DNA from: Codonopsis lanceolata
Lineage: Eukaryota; Streptophyta; Magnoliopsida; Asterales; Campanulaceae
Length of the DNA: 64,000 bases
Direction of reading: 5' to 3'
Assembly (NCBI GenBank): GCA_013146195.2
Contig: CM028379.1
Coordinates: 104,791,226-104,855,225, forward strand
The translations under genes and the position numbers were made by a program. The notes under the pieces were generated by a model. The model saw only the letters and a program-made list of their open reading frames with translations. It made no database searches and was not told the origin of the DNA. This document shows positions 44,413-54,443 of this stretch, piece after piece. Each line of letters begins with the position of its first letter. Within the stretch, counting starts at the first letter, position 1.

Positions 44413-45335
44413 CTAATTTAATTTCAATTTAATTTCAAATATTATTGTTATTTTATATTAATTAGAATTTAAGTTAAGTTAAGTTAAGTTGTAATGTGAA
44501 TATTTTATTTTTTGTAATTATATTGATGCTAATCTTTTTAATTATTGATATTATATTATTAAATTAACATTTCAAATATTATTTTAATTTAATTTCAATT
44601 TAAGTTAACGTTACGTTAAGTTAAGTTGTAATGTGAATGTTTTAATTTTTGTAATTATATTGATGCTAATCATTTTAATTATTGATATTATATTATTAAA
44701 TTAACATTTCAAATATTATTTTAATTTAATTTCAATTTAAGTTAACGTTACGTTACGTTAAGTTACGTTAAGTTAAGTTAAGTTAAGTTGTAATGTGAAT
44801 ATTTTATTTTTTGTAATTATTTGATGCTAATCATTTTAATTATTGATATTATATTATTAAATTAACATTTCAAATATTATTTTAATTTAATTTCAATTTA
44901 AGTTAACGTTACGTTACGTTAAGTTAAGTTGTAATGTGAATGTTTTAATTTTTGTAATTATATTGATGCTAATCATTTTAATTATTGATATTATATTATT
45001 AAATTAACATTTCAAATATTATTTTAATTTAATTTCAATTTAAGTTAACGTTACGTTAAGTTGTAATGTGAATGTTTTAATTTTTGTAATTATATTGATG
45101 CTAATCATTTTAATTATTGATATTATATTATTAAATTAACATTTCAAATATTAATTTAATTTAATTTCAATTTAAGTTAACATTACGTTACGTTAAGTTA
45201 CGTTAAGTTGTAATGTAAATGTTTTATTTTTTGTAATTATATTGATGCTAATCATTTTAATTATTGATATTATATTATTAAATTAACATTTCAAATATTA
45301 TTTTAATTTAATTTCATTTTAATTTCATATATTTT
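44413..45335. repeat. Tandem array, about 135-165-bp unit, linked by TTAAG/TTACG
   Basis: Six units marked by 'agttgtaatgtgaat' near 44486, 44625, 44787, 44926, 45058 and 45206. Each is followed by 'attttttgtaattatattgatgctaatc', 'attattgatattatatt' and 'aacatttcaaatatt', and is separated from the next by short runs of TTAAG and TTACG. The unit thus merges with the pentanucleotide array and may be where that array began. Confidence 0.92.
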
Positions 45336-45374
45336 TGATATTTTATATTAATTGGAATTTAATTTTCAATTTAT

Positions 45375-45690
45375 TTTTAGTGACGGAATATTCTGTCGCT
45401 GAAAATAAACCAAAATTAATTTCTGAAATATTCAGCGACGGAATTTTTTCATTTGAATATTCGAAATTTCGTTTATTTTTGATCGCTAAAGGTCACCTTT
45501 ATCGACGGAATATTCCGTCCATTCGTGATATCCAATTAATTGATTTTCGCTAAAGGTGGCCTTCCGACGGAAAATTCCGCGATGGTCAATTCCGTCGCTG
45601 ATGCAAAATTTCATCGCTAAAGGTAAAATTCCGTCGCTAATCAGCGATGGAAAATTTCCGTCGCTAAGAATTCCGTCGCTGAAGGCACTA
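45375..45690. repeat. Right subterminal repeats of the CACTA element
   Basis: Dense, irregular copies of CGACGGAA and TTCCGTCGC in both orientations (for example 45382, 45434, 45503, 45564, 45588, 45630, 45645, 45672), the counterpart of the left array but without its 56-bp regularity. Confidence 0.9.
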
Positions 45691-45702
45691 TATCTAGTAG
45701 TG

Positions 45703-46508
45703 TCACTCGCAGCATCTATCATGTTCATGTCTGCAATTAGTAATCCTTCATAAAAATACTGGATTAGCAATTGATCTGAAATTTAATACTGAGGACAACT
45801 CGAACACATTTGTTTAAAACACTCCCAATACTAATACAAAGTCTTTCCTCCAAACTGCCTTATCCCACAGATATCCTTCAGAATATTTGCTTCTCTTGAA
45901 GCAGGGAAAAACCGTTCAAAAAATTTCTTCTTCATTTCAGGTCATGTACTTACTGCTCCTGGATGTAAATCGAACAACTAATCCTTCACCTTGTCCACCA
46001 ATGTGAAAGGAAAACCTCTCAGCTTCATGTTATCTTCAGTCATTCCTTGTGCTCTTTGGCTGGAACATGCCAAGTGAAATGCCATCAGATGTTTGTGAGG
46101 ATTTTCTCCCGTCAACCCATGAAATTTAGGTAGCAACTAAATCAGCACAGGCTTTAATTCGAATGGAGCATTTACTTCAGGAAATGTAATTCCAAGTGGT
46201 GGCTGATTCACATCAGGCATGGCCATTTCCCTCAAAGTTTGTTGAGGAGCTGCCATGACTTCTTACTATTCAACCACGTCAGCTTCAACCTTCACTTCTT
46301 CTTCCCTAACTTGCTCAACTCCTTCCAGATCTTCTTCACTTGAATCACTTGAAGTAGCCAATTCAAACGTTGATTTTAATCTTGGTGAAGAGAAATGTGC
46401 TTGTCTATTAAGCTTGGCTTGCTTTATTAGTTTTCTTGATGTCTTCTCAATCTCATGATCATAAACCAATTTTCCTGTATGAGAAGATCGATGCATAAAA
46501 TGAAACAA
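45703..46508 (-). pseudogene. gag: Athila gag, N-terminal part
   Basis: The minus-strand frame opens near 46508 (KTSRKLIKQAKL, then an acidic SSEEDLEGVEQVREEEVKVEADVVE stretch). It continues with shifts and stops through the capsid-like region (about 45780-46240) to IQYFYEGLLIADMNMIDAAS, where the CACTA element cuts it. Asp/Glu-rich leader and the YFYEGL motif are as in plant gypsy gag. Confidence 0.75.
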
Positions 46509-46534
46509 AACAGTAAAATAAATCTGAAGATTGA

Positions 46535-47875
46535 ATCAATCTCGGGATCGTATCCACAGGGAACATTGTACTTATTCATTTTTAGAATTTCACTAAGTAA
46601 TAAAAAGATTGAATTGAGATTTTTAATTAACTAAGAATTGACTGACAAACTAATTAAACCGAAAATTAAAGATTTCAATTTAACTAACAGATTAAAACTT
46701 GATTAAATTCAATAAAGTAAAAGTCCAGTCAATGAACCAATTTCCATCTTTCATTTTACTACTGATTATAGATGCAAAAATGTCTTATTTAATCACAAAT
46801 ACATAGGTTATAAGTATCGACAAACGCCTAACACCAAATCTCTCCTTACCGTGTTGATAATCAAGAGAAGCTCGTTAACTATCGTCTAACCAAATTATAA
46901 CCCTCGAGATGCTCGTAAGATTTAATAATCCTGATTGCATTAAGAAGAGAGACACCCCGATTCAAAACCATACATATTGAAGCAATATCATGTAACTAAG
47001 ATTATTAGTTCCCGTAACACGGGCCGATTATGCTTGTAATGCTTAAAAGGTGTATTACTCGCCACTTTGTTAATGTTGAGGACAATTATGGATCAACAGT
47101 GTTAACTAGCCATAAACTATTATGTTAATTAATATTATGGCCACAAACATCAATTACACATAATAATCATACAACGTGCTAAATGGAGAACGAACAAATA
47201 TTTGTAACTAAACAAGGATTAATTCTATTAGATCTCACAGTAGTAAAAATGTTGGAGACTTAATTGTTCATTGATTGGAAGAAAGGGATTAGCTACTAAA
47301 CATAATTAAATTAACTTACAAAAACCAAGAGTAAAATGTTTTCAGCAAGTGTTGTTGAACTAAAGAAAGACTACAATTCTTCTCTCCACTTTCTCTCCCA
47401 AAATATGTGTTACTCTTATTCCTTAGTGACTGATTCCTTCCAGCAAGTCCCGACCTATAAATATGATCTCCTTTTCCCCCACTAAGGCCACTACTTGGCA
47501 GTTTTCTACCAATAAAAACCACCGTTAACTTCCTAAAACTACTAAATAACTACTCTAGTAGTTTTCCTTTTTACAAGAAATAAGTTAAGAGTAGAAAATA
47601 ATTCTCTAACTTCCCAGAATATCTGTTGAACAGTCCTTCAGTAAGTTGAACAACAGCTTCGATCTCGAATATTAAATAGCTCGTGCCCACGCGACATCAT
47701 AAAATTCTTATTTTTCTTGCAATCCAGCACTTTTGCCTCATTTTTTCTTTTGTCAACTCCCTTCACAGTTCACACCTACAATCGTCAGCAAGCACAAAAC
47801 AACCAAAAGTGTAATATTTACTTTATAATTAATCACAAAATCAACTAACAATATCATACAAATGGGTTCTTATCA
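46535..47875 (-). repeat. Athila 5' LTR (inner end deleted)
   Basis: Matches the 3' LTR from about 46545 to 47875, ending ATCA. It has an extra piece of roughly 60 bp near 47018-47085 absent from the other LTR, and lacks about 260 bp at its inner end together with the PBS: gag-leader sequence joins the LTR directly near 46535. The LTRs differ by many substitutions and small indels, so insertion is not recent. Confidence 0.78.
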
Positions 47876-47880
47876 ATCAC

Positions 47881-47968
47881 TATTATAGCCTTACCCTTTA
47901 CTTGTTTGTTGTGCTTTTGATGGCACAACCTAGGGATCTTGTGTTGGGGTCTGGGTCGGGTCGTCAAA
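47881..47968 (+). repeat. Tekay-like solo LTR, right remainder
   Basis: The remaining 3' end of the LTR begun at 22961, including 'gggtctgggtcgggtcgtca', the typical end of Tekay/Del LTRs. The following CCAAA (47969-47973) pairs with CCAAT (22956-22960) as a probable duplication with one mismatch. Confidence 0.65.
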
Positions 47969-47973
47969 CCAAA

Positions 47974-48360
47974 GTCACTAATATATCCTTTAATTATTAG
48001 ATTTTTCAAGTTTTAACGTCGACTCTTTGGATGGAAATTACATTAATTACCTTATAAAACAATTGATTAACCAATTACCTTTTAATTAATAAACTGAGAT
48101 CTAAAAGTGGGTTATTTATTATTTATTATTTATTGGATCTATTTATTGTTTTGAACCCATTCTACTACCATAGTATAGTTTGACTCTTCGATTAATGAGG
48201 CAACCCATTCTTCTTCTTTACTAGTATTACTACTTATTTAGTCCGTGCTCCGTACGAGTACAATGTAAGATATATATATAGTAACAATAATATAACTTTT
48301 GGACATTATAAATAGACTGTTAATCTCTTCCATGGTTATAATCTTTTTTTTTTCTATTGT
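47974..48360. other. AT-rich intergenic, no gene seen
   Basis: Low-complexity ('ttatttattatttatt') and AT-rich, with no frame of interest. Confidence 0.6.
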
Positions 48361-49745
48361 TACTTGATCACGCCAAAGTTGTGGTGACCTTGCCTTTAGT
48401 CCACGTAGGCAACGATACTAGTGAGCTGGAGGATAACGTGGATATGAATTAACTCTGTCCTGCAAAGATAAACAGCGCCGTTAAGGAGTCAAGGGTAGCC
48501 CGACTCAAAACCCTCCAGCGTAAGGATGAGATTACGGGTGATATGAATTGCAGTAAGTGCAGTGTATTGATGGCTCTTTCTTCTGACTTTTTTTACTCGA
48601 AATGAATGCTATTTGGAAATGAATGTTGTATGCTATTTTCGGATATCTATGTTGGATTAGCAATAACTATAAAGAATGTCTCATATTTATACCTAAATGG
48701 TCTGTGAGGTGGCGCTTTCCCATTTGTGGACATGTTGCGGGTGATCATAAATGCCCTGATGCCATGTTAGATGGGAGAAGTGACCAGACTGTACTCCTGT
48801 CAGAGGAGTGGTTGGTTGTGTGTATCAATATTTTCGGCGTAGGGCAGGGCTCTGCCAGAGTTGTCGCACCCTGAATGCCTCGTCTCCTTCGTGACCGACT
48901 GTCGCCGAGGCTGAGCTGGCTTTATTGTTGCCGAGGACGAGCTGTACTAGCCCTGTGCACCAATCTCTATTTAAGCAACCATTTACTGGGCCGAGGAAAA
49001 CCCTCCTCAACATAACTGAGCTGACTCCTATCATTCAATTCACTATTGTTGGGACCCAAAGTGGTCCCCTTCGAGGCTAGCTTATGCCAAGAGGCTTCAG
49101 TAGCCCCCTACTTCTCGGGGCGATTTGCCAGCTTTTCAAACTGAGAACTTTTTAGTGAGAAGTCATTGAGACTCATCTTTTGTCACCTTACCTCGGCATA
49201 AATGGCGACCTTGATTTACTTCAGTTTAGGTGGGAGATAGAGTGGCGAACGATTCTTGGGAAATTGTGTCGTCATGATTGTTTTCCTCTTTAATGTTGTC
49301 AGAGCATTAAATTTTGGTTTGCCCTTTCAAATTTTGATTTTACTATTTGCGCCGCCCTTTCTAGGAAATGAAAAGACTGGGTGGGAAAACGAAGGGACGC
49401 CTCTGTATTAGCGCAACAAAAACACATGGGTTACTCGTTTTGAAAGCAGGTGACCCAGGTCAATAATTTTTGACTTTACCTTGTTCCCTTTTCACTTTTT
49501 CCTTTCTACTATTCTTTTCCCATTTCTTCCTCATTCTCATGCGATTTTCGGCAATAAAATTTTTTCTGATCTCAGTGACTTTCTCCATTACCTTACGTTT
49601 TTCATGTGTGTACTTCTTCTATCTCTTTGACATCTTTTTTTCCGGTGGCCTACTGTAGTTTTCAGGCGATTTTTATTCGTTTCTCAGGTGAGCTTTCGTG
49701 ATTCTTCCGGAGACAGAGTTTTCCTGTCATACCTACAGTATTTCC
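48361..49745 (+). other. Possible LTR and leader of the gypsy-type gene to the right
   Basis: 48390-48560 has LTR/leader-like phrases ('gggtagcccgactcaaaaccctccagcg', 'gagattacgggtgatatgaattgcagtaa') seen in plant gypsy LTRs. 49030-49140 has C-rich blocks. No matching second LTR or PBS could be fixed in the window, so it is not called as an LTR. It lies on the same strand directly upstream of the ATG at 49746. Confidence 0.35.
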
Positions 49746-49790
49746 ATGTTTTCCTTTCACCGTTCTGTTTTAAAAATTTCTCAACGTAGG
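49746..49790 (+). pseudogene. First 15 codons of the gypsy-type gene, cut by an insertion
   Basis: ATG at 49746 opens MFSFHRSVLKISQR and runs without a stop into the GTAGG target duplication. Beyond the 11-kb LTR element the same frame continues from 60875 as RFPCYVFSSSSS. This supports one interrupted gene with its start here. Confidence 0.6.
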
Positions 49791-51684
49791 TGTAGACACT
49801 AACAAATGTCAAGTTACAGGGTTTAGATTGCAAAAGAAATGAAATGATACATGAATAGTGAATTGCAGGGGGCCAAAGTGTCAGAAATCGGAACAAAAAA
49901 GGAGCTGGCACCACCCATGAATAGTGCAGGCACCGCCAACATGCCAAATGGGAGCCACGCCCACTTCTTAGGGGTTCGGCGCCCAAACAGTATTTGTGCT
50001 CTTCCGATTTGAGATTTAGTACACTCTCTCAAGCGCACGATACAAGCCGATGAAGCTCAGAAAGAAAATCTTAATGACGAAAGAATCCCTCCTTCGGCCT
50101 ATAAATAGAAGGCTCCGGCTTCAGAAATTCACACACCAAATACGCAGTAGCACACCACTGAAAGTTTACGCAGTGAGAGAGCTGAAAGCTCCCCTTCTCC
50201 AAAAAGCCTCGAAACTCTGTCAAATCTCCCCCAAACACAAAACCAACTGGTCAAAGTGAGTCTTAGCCCCCCAGCTAGAATTCCATCATATTTCCCCGAT
50301 CCAAAAATCTCAAAAAGAGCAATTGCTCTGCTCGAATCCAAAGGCCAAATCCGTTAGAAGCAAGCAGTTGTTCTGCCCGATTTCCGCCAGCAGCAAGCAA
50401 ACAACAGCAAAAACGCAAGCAGTTGCTCTGTCTATGTGACGGTTCCCAGAAGCAACTTTCAGAAGCAGTTATTCTGTCAGAACCGCAGTAGCAGCAAAAA
50501 GACTCCCTCTCCCGAAAGGACAGAGCGAACGCACCTCACGCTCTTAAAAGTAAACCTTTAAGGGTTTTTATATAAAAAAATGTTATTTTCATCCGGCCCA
50601 ATGTAAAAAATATAAGTTGTTGTGCTGCCCGGATTTATGTAGAAAATAGCATTAAAAAGAGCCTTTATTATAGCCAAATATTTTTAAATGTATTTGTAAT
50701 TACTAGAAGGAAGCGGCTGCAAGTCTGTAAATAATGTAAATACAGATATATCTGTTTTCTTTTTTAGTGCTTTATTTCATTTGCTATATAAATATAACAA
50801 AAAACATATTTTAGCCAAAAACTGTTTTGAGACCGAAAGGGCGAGGTGGGTGCCTAACACCTTCTCATCTCGCAACTTAGCCTCCGAACCCTTTTTTCTA
50901 CAAACTCTGGTTTATTTTTGGTTTTTTTTAATTTCTCCTTAAAATAAAGATGACAACTCTGTTAAAACATTTTGGATCACGGTGAGGCCCGCAACATCCT
51001 TTCTTACACTTTTCCGTTTTCCTCTAAACAAGGGAGACTGGGAATGAAAGGGTGATGCATTTTATGCATCTAGTTTTCCCCAAAATAAGGGAGGATGAGA
51101 TATGGGGAAACCCAAAGCACTCATAGAGATCCAAAATAAGCCTAAGGTTATGGTGAGGCTCGCAACATCGTTTTTTTGCACTTTCCCGTTTTCCCCTAAA
51201 CAAGGAACGATGTGAATGAAAAGGGTGATGCATTTTCTGTGCCTTGTCTTCCCCTAAGCAAGGGAGGATGAGATACGGAGAAACCCCAGGCACTCATAAT
51301 GACTTAAGGCAATTTTTGAAAAGTCTATAGTGAGGTAGGACGTGTTCCCATGCGCCCTCGCAACATCTTTTTTTTACACTTTTTCATTTTCCCCTAAACA
51401 AGGGACGATGGGAATGAAAAGGGTGATGCATTTTATGTATCTTATTTTCCCCTAAACAAGGGAGGGTGATATACGGAGAAATCCACAGCTCTCATAATGG
51501 ACCAAAGCTCACTAAGGTGACCGATGTGTATTCAACACGCTTTTGACAACATTCTTTCTACACTTTTAATTTTGTCTTCCCCTGTTTAGGGAGGATGGAA
51601 TGGAAAGAGTGATGTCCTTCCGCATGTCGTGTTCTCCTAAAAAAGAGAGCGAGGGGCGCGGGAGAACCTTCCGGGGCACCCACA
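49791..51684 (+). repeat. 5' LTR of the 11-kb element
   Basis: Starts TGTAGACAC, then lacks about 60 bp that the 3' LTR has right after the same nine bases ('cccaatttcgtatc... gttaaac'); the breakpoints share 'ac', suggesting a small deletion. The promoter is at about 50099. The 3' half is rich in repeats of 'cccctaaacaaggga' (51020-51640). Ends ...GGGGCACCCACA. Confidence 0.9.
50099..50108 (+). promoter_or_regulatory. TATA box of the 5' LTR
   Basis: CTATAAATAGAAGG-type TATA box, conserved at the same place in the 3' LTR (59283). The start of transcription would lie about 30 bases downstream. Confidence 0.75.
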
Positions 51685-51685
51685 G

Positions 51686-51703
51686 TGGCGACTCTGCTGG
51701 GGA
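51686..51703 (+). other. Primer-binding site, tRNA-Arg type
   Basis: TGGCGACTCTGCTGGGGA, complementary to the 3' end of a plant tRNA-Arg with minor differences, one base after the LTR end. Confidence 0.85.
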
Positions 51704-52910
51704 CGTCGTTTTTATTTTAAGGAAAATAAAAACTGAGGGCTAGATTCATTTTTCACAAAAAAAGAAAAAAATCAGTTTTCTTTAGTTTCTGGCTAAAATA
51801 TGCTTATTATATTTCTTTAGCATTTTTAATATTGCATTCTTATATATCTGTGTATATATTTGTGATATGATCCTCCATCTTGCAGCAGTTTCGTTCCAGT
51901 TATCGTTACAGGTATATTTAAAAAAAACAAACAAAAAAAGAGAGAATAAAGTAGATTTCCGGGCAGAATAACAAAAGGGTTGGGGCTTTATTTTATTATT
52001 GCTTTATTTTGTTCTATATATCTGTTTGCTTTATTTATGTCGCGCAAAAATAAAAAAAAATAAAAAAATGTAAATATTCGTTTATCATATTATTTCCACA
52101 TCTATACATGTTTGCATTTTTTTTCAAAAAAAAATTCTTTCCTTTAATAGCAATATGATTGTTCTTTTTATTTTCTCTTTTATTTGTATTTGGCTTCTTG
52201 TGTGTATATAATTTTCAATTCTAAAAAAAATCACTTTTTTTATAAAAAATTTGTTTTTCGAAATTAAAAAAAATTAAAAAGAAAGAGATTTCCAAAAAAC
52301 AAAAGTAAAAAGAAACTCATTTTCTCAAAGCAAAAAAAAACGTTTTAAAAAATGTGTGTTCCAAAACCAAAAAAAGAAAGAAAGGAAAAAGTATTATTCA
52401 AAAACAAACAAACAAACAAACAAACAAAAATGGTTGTCTCAAAGTCCAAAAAGTAAATAAAAGAGTTAGAAGGAATATGTTTTTTTTAAAACGGTGTCTT
52501 TCAAAAGAAATTATTTTCAAAAGGTATTTTTTTTTAAAAAAAAAGCATAGTTTTGTTTTCTTAAAAAAAAACAAACAAACTTGAAAAGGTTAAATGAAGA
52601 TAAAAGACAAAAAGAAAACTCTTTAACCTTTTCCCTTTTAACACTTAGACCCCACTCCACCTTTCAAAAAAAATCATCAAAAAAAAAAGAAGTTTTCTTT
52701 CCTTTAAATCATGTTTTGTGTTTATACATATTAGAATCATTGTTATTTTCCTTTGGTACCACTAACAATTTTACAGGGGCTGAAAAATAAAAACAAATTG
52801 GTTATTTATCATTTACTCTCCTGAGAGGATTGTCCGGAGGTACGTAATCGTCACATCTCATTACAAGGATCGCAAAAGCAAAAAAAAAAAAGAGTTTTCT
52901 AATAAAAAAT
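51704..52910 (+). other. A/T-homopolymer-rich internal region
   Basis: Dense A and T runs (for example 52050-52140, 52220-52320, (AAAC)n at 52403-52428). No credible open frame; the short frames here are lysine/phenylalanine-rich artefacts. Confidence 0.6.
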
Positions 52911-52926
52911 TATGTGTAATACTTAG

Positions 52927-54427
52927 GTTTTTTTTTTTTTTTTAGGGAAGCAGGGCGGCACATGCGGATTTATTAATATAAGAAAAACATTACAAACTTA
53001 AGGGGGACAACCAGCCTGACCCTTTGAACGGGGGGACAAAGGAGCCTTACCTCAGAAAAGGAGAAATAACATAACAAGAAATTAAACTAGACAAAATAGG
53101 AAAGAAACAAAAAGAACTAAGAGATTCGAACATGAGCAACCCCTTGGCCATCCAAAATAATATTGCCTCTAATAAAAGAGGGGAGGTCAGAGATAGAATA
53201 AAAATCTGAATCAGCACCTTGATCAATGGCTAGATTTGCGAGCCCATTAGCAACAGAATTTGCTTCCTGGAAACAATGACGAAAAACAAATTGGCAGTCT
53301 CTTTGCATGGAAAGGAGAGCACGGACATAGTAGAAAGCAGACCAAGAGGGGTGGTGGCCTTTCGTGAGCCAGTTAAAAATAGTCATGGAATCCATTTCAA
53401 CAATAGAATGCCAGAAACCCTTAGCATGAAACCAACATACTCCTTGAACAAAAGCCTTTAATTCAACCTCAGTGTTAGTAGCAAGACCATAGAAAGAGGA
53501 GTACGCATAAATAACGTCACCTTGAGAGTTTCGAATGATGCCACCTCCTCCACTAATACCCGGATTCCCACGGAAAGCCTCATCAGAATTTAGTTTGAAA
53601 AAATTAACAGGAGGCTTTTGCCAAGAAACTGCTTGGATTTTCATTGTACGTTTAGTGGCATAGGATGAAATCCCAGATTGGTTTCTCACAGCAGTGTAGT
53701 TTCCTTCACCCATAATAATAGACAAGTCTTGATTAATAGCTAGAATGATGGAAGGCATGAACACCTTCGAAGAACCATGAAGAGCAGCATTGCGGGATTT
53801 CCAAATGTGCCAAAGGATAAGAGAAGGGAGGAAAGTGTGAGAGGCTGAAGACGTTGAGCACCAACCTGCCATACATCTTTGATGAATAACGTTTCCTTCT
53901 ATAGGTAGATCATGAGAAGAATGGAAAGCGGACCATATGTTGACAGCGAGAGAACCGTGAAGGAAAAGGTGAGAGAAAGTTTCAATGGAAGGAGAAAGGC
54001 AGCAATGACAGTGTGAAGCTAGCTGAAACCCTTTGCCGAGCAATCCTTCATCAATGGGAAGAGGCTTAAGGAAAAGCCTCCAAAGAAAGATACCAATCCT
54101 CTTAGGAAGGAGTTTATGCCATATAAACCTGGCAGAAAATAAAGTCAAGGAAGCAGGCGTAACTATAGAGAGGGCAGAAGAAAGAGAGAAACGACCAGAA
54201 GTATTTTTAGTCCAACACAGCAGATCCTCGCTATCATGAAGCACAATCTTGTTGTCAAGAATATAGTTGCAAACAGAAGGGGGAAGGAGCACTTTAGCCA
54301 AGGGGGTCAGGTTGACACCAACTGGATCGAAAAGCTCCTTTACTTGACTGAGCGTACAACCCGTAGGACAAGAGAGATTCTGGGAAGGGAGCCAATTATC
54401 ATGCCATATTGAACAGTTGCCTCGACC
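52927..54427 (-). mobile_element. 5'-truncated LINE with target duplication
   Basis: A plus-strand T18 run (52928-52945) is the A tail of a minus-strand LINE. A perfect 16-bp duplication TATGTGTAATACTTAG flanks it (52911-52926 and 54428-54443). The 1.5-kb copy keeps only the 3' part of ORF2. Nested in the 11-kb LTR element. Confidence 0.95.
53117..54301 (-). pseudogene. LINE ORF2 C-terminal part: zf-RVT and RNase H
   Basis: Open frame of 394 codons with no internal stop. Residues about 50-130 form the zinc-binding zf-RVT region (LPKRIGIFLWRLFLKPLPIDEGL, then HCHCC and ETFSHLFLHG). Residues about 225-360 form RNase H: KLNSDEAFRGNPGISGGGGIIRN (first Asp), TEVELKAFVQGV (Glu), IVEMDSMTIFNW (Asp), FQEANSVANGLANLA (end, with Asn where Asp is usual). 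Upstream sequence to 54427 continues the frame after a stop. Endonuclease and RT are missing because of 5' truncation, so it is inactive though young-looking. Not the same copy or subfamily as the RNase H fragment at 2387-3079. Confidence 0.9.
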
Positions 54428-54443
54428 TATGTGTAATACTTAG

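Larger units (their letters stand above)
38726..45702. mobile_element. Non-autonomous CACTA transposon with captured genes
   Basis: Ends CACTACTAGAAAAATTACC (38726) and, inverted, CACTACTAGATATAG (45702), with a perfect 3-bp duplication TCA on both sides (38723-38725 and 45703-45705). Subterminal regions are packed with copies of the palindrome GCGACGGAATTTTCCGTCGC, the kind of repeat CACTA transposases bind (known for the superfamily). No transposase-like frame exists. The 6977-bp interior carries a Stowaway MITE, a 60S P2 gene, a scrambled histone H4 fragment, two AT-rich tandem arrays and a long TTAAG array. It interrupts Athila gag. Confidence 0.95.
25548..47875 (-). mobile_element. Athila-like element, 22 kb with nested insertions
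   Basis: Minus-strand element with related LTRs at both ends, a PPT, gag-protease-RT-RNase H-integrase remnants in Ty3/gypsy order, and the additional Athila ORF between integrase and 3' LTR. Ends are TGAT (25548) and ATCA (47875); flanks GTCAC (25543-25547) and ATCAC (47876-47880) are a probable 5-bp duplication with one mismatch. It carries a copia solo LTR (30521-34193), another (37232-38379) and a CACTA element (38726-45702), about 12 kb of its length. The reverse transcriptase core and the 5' LTR/PBS junction are deleted, so it is dead. Confidence 0.82.

Noticed and set aside
48623..49034. Two short opposing ORFs (83 and 69 codons)
   Set aside because: Overlapping on opposite strands within LTR- or leader-like DNA, without a domain or good context.
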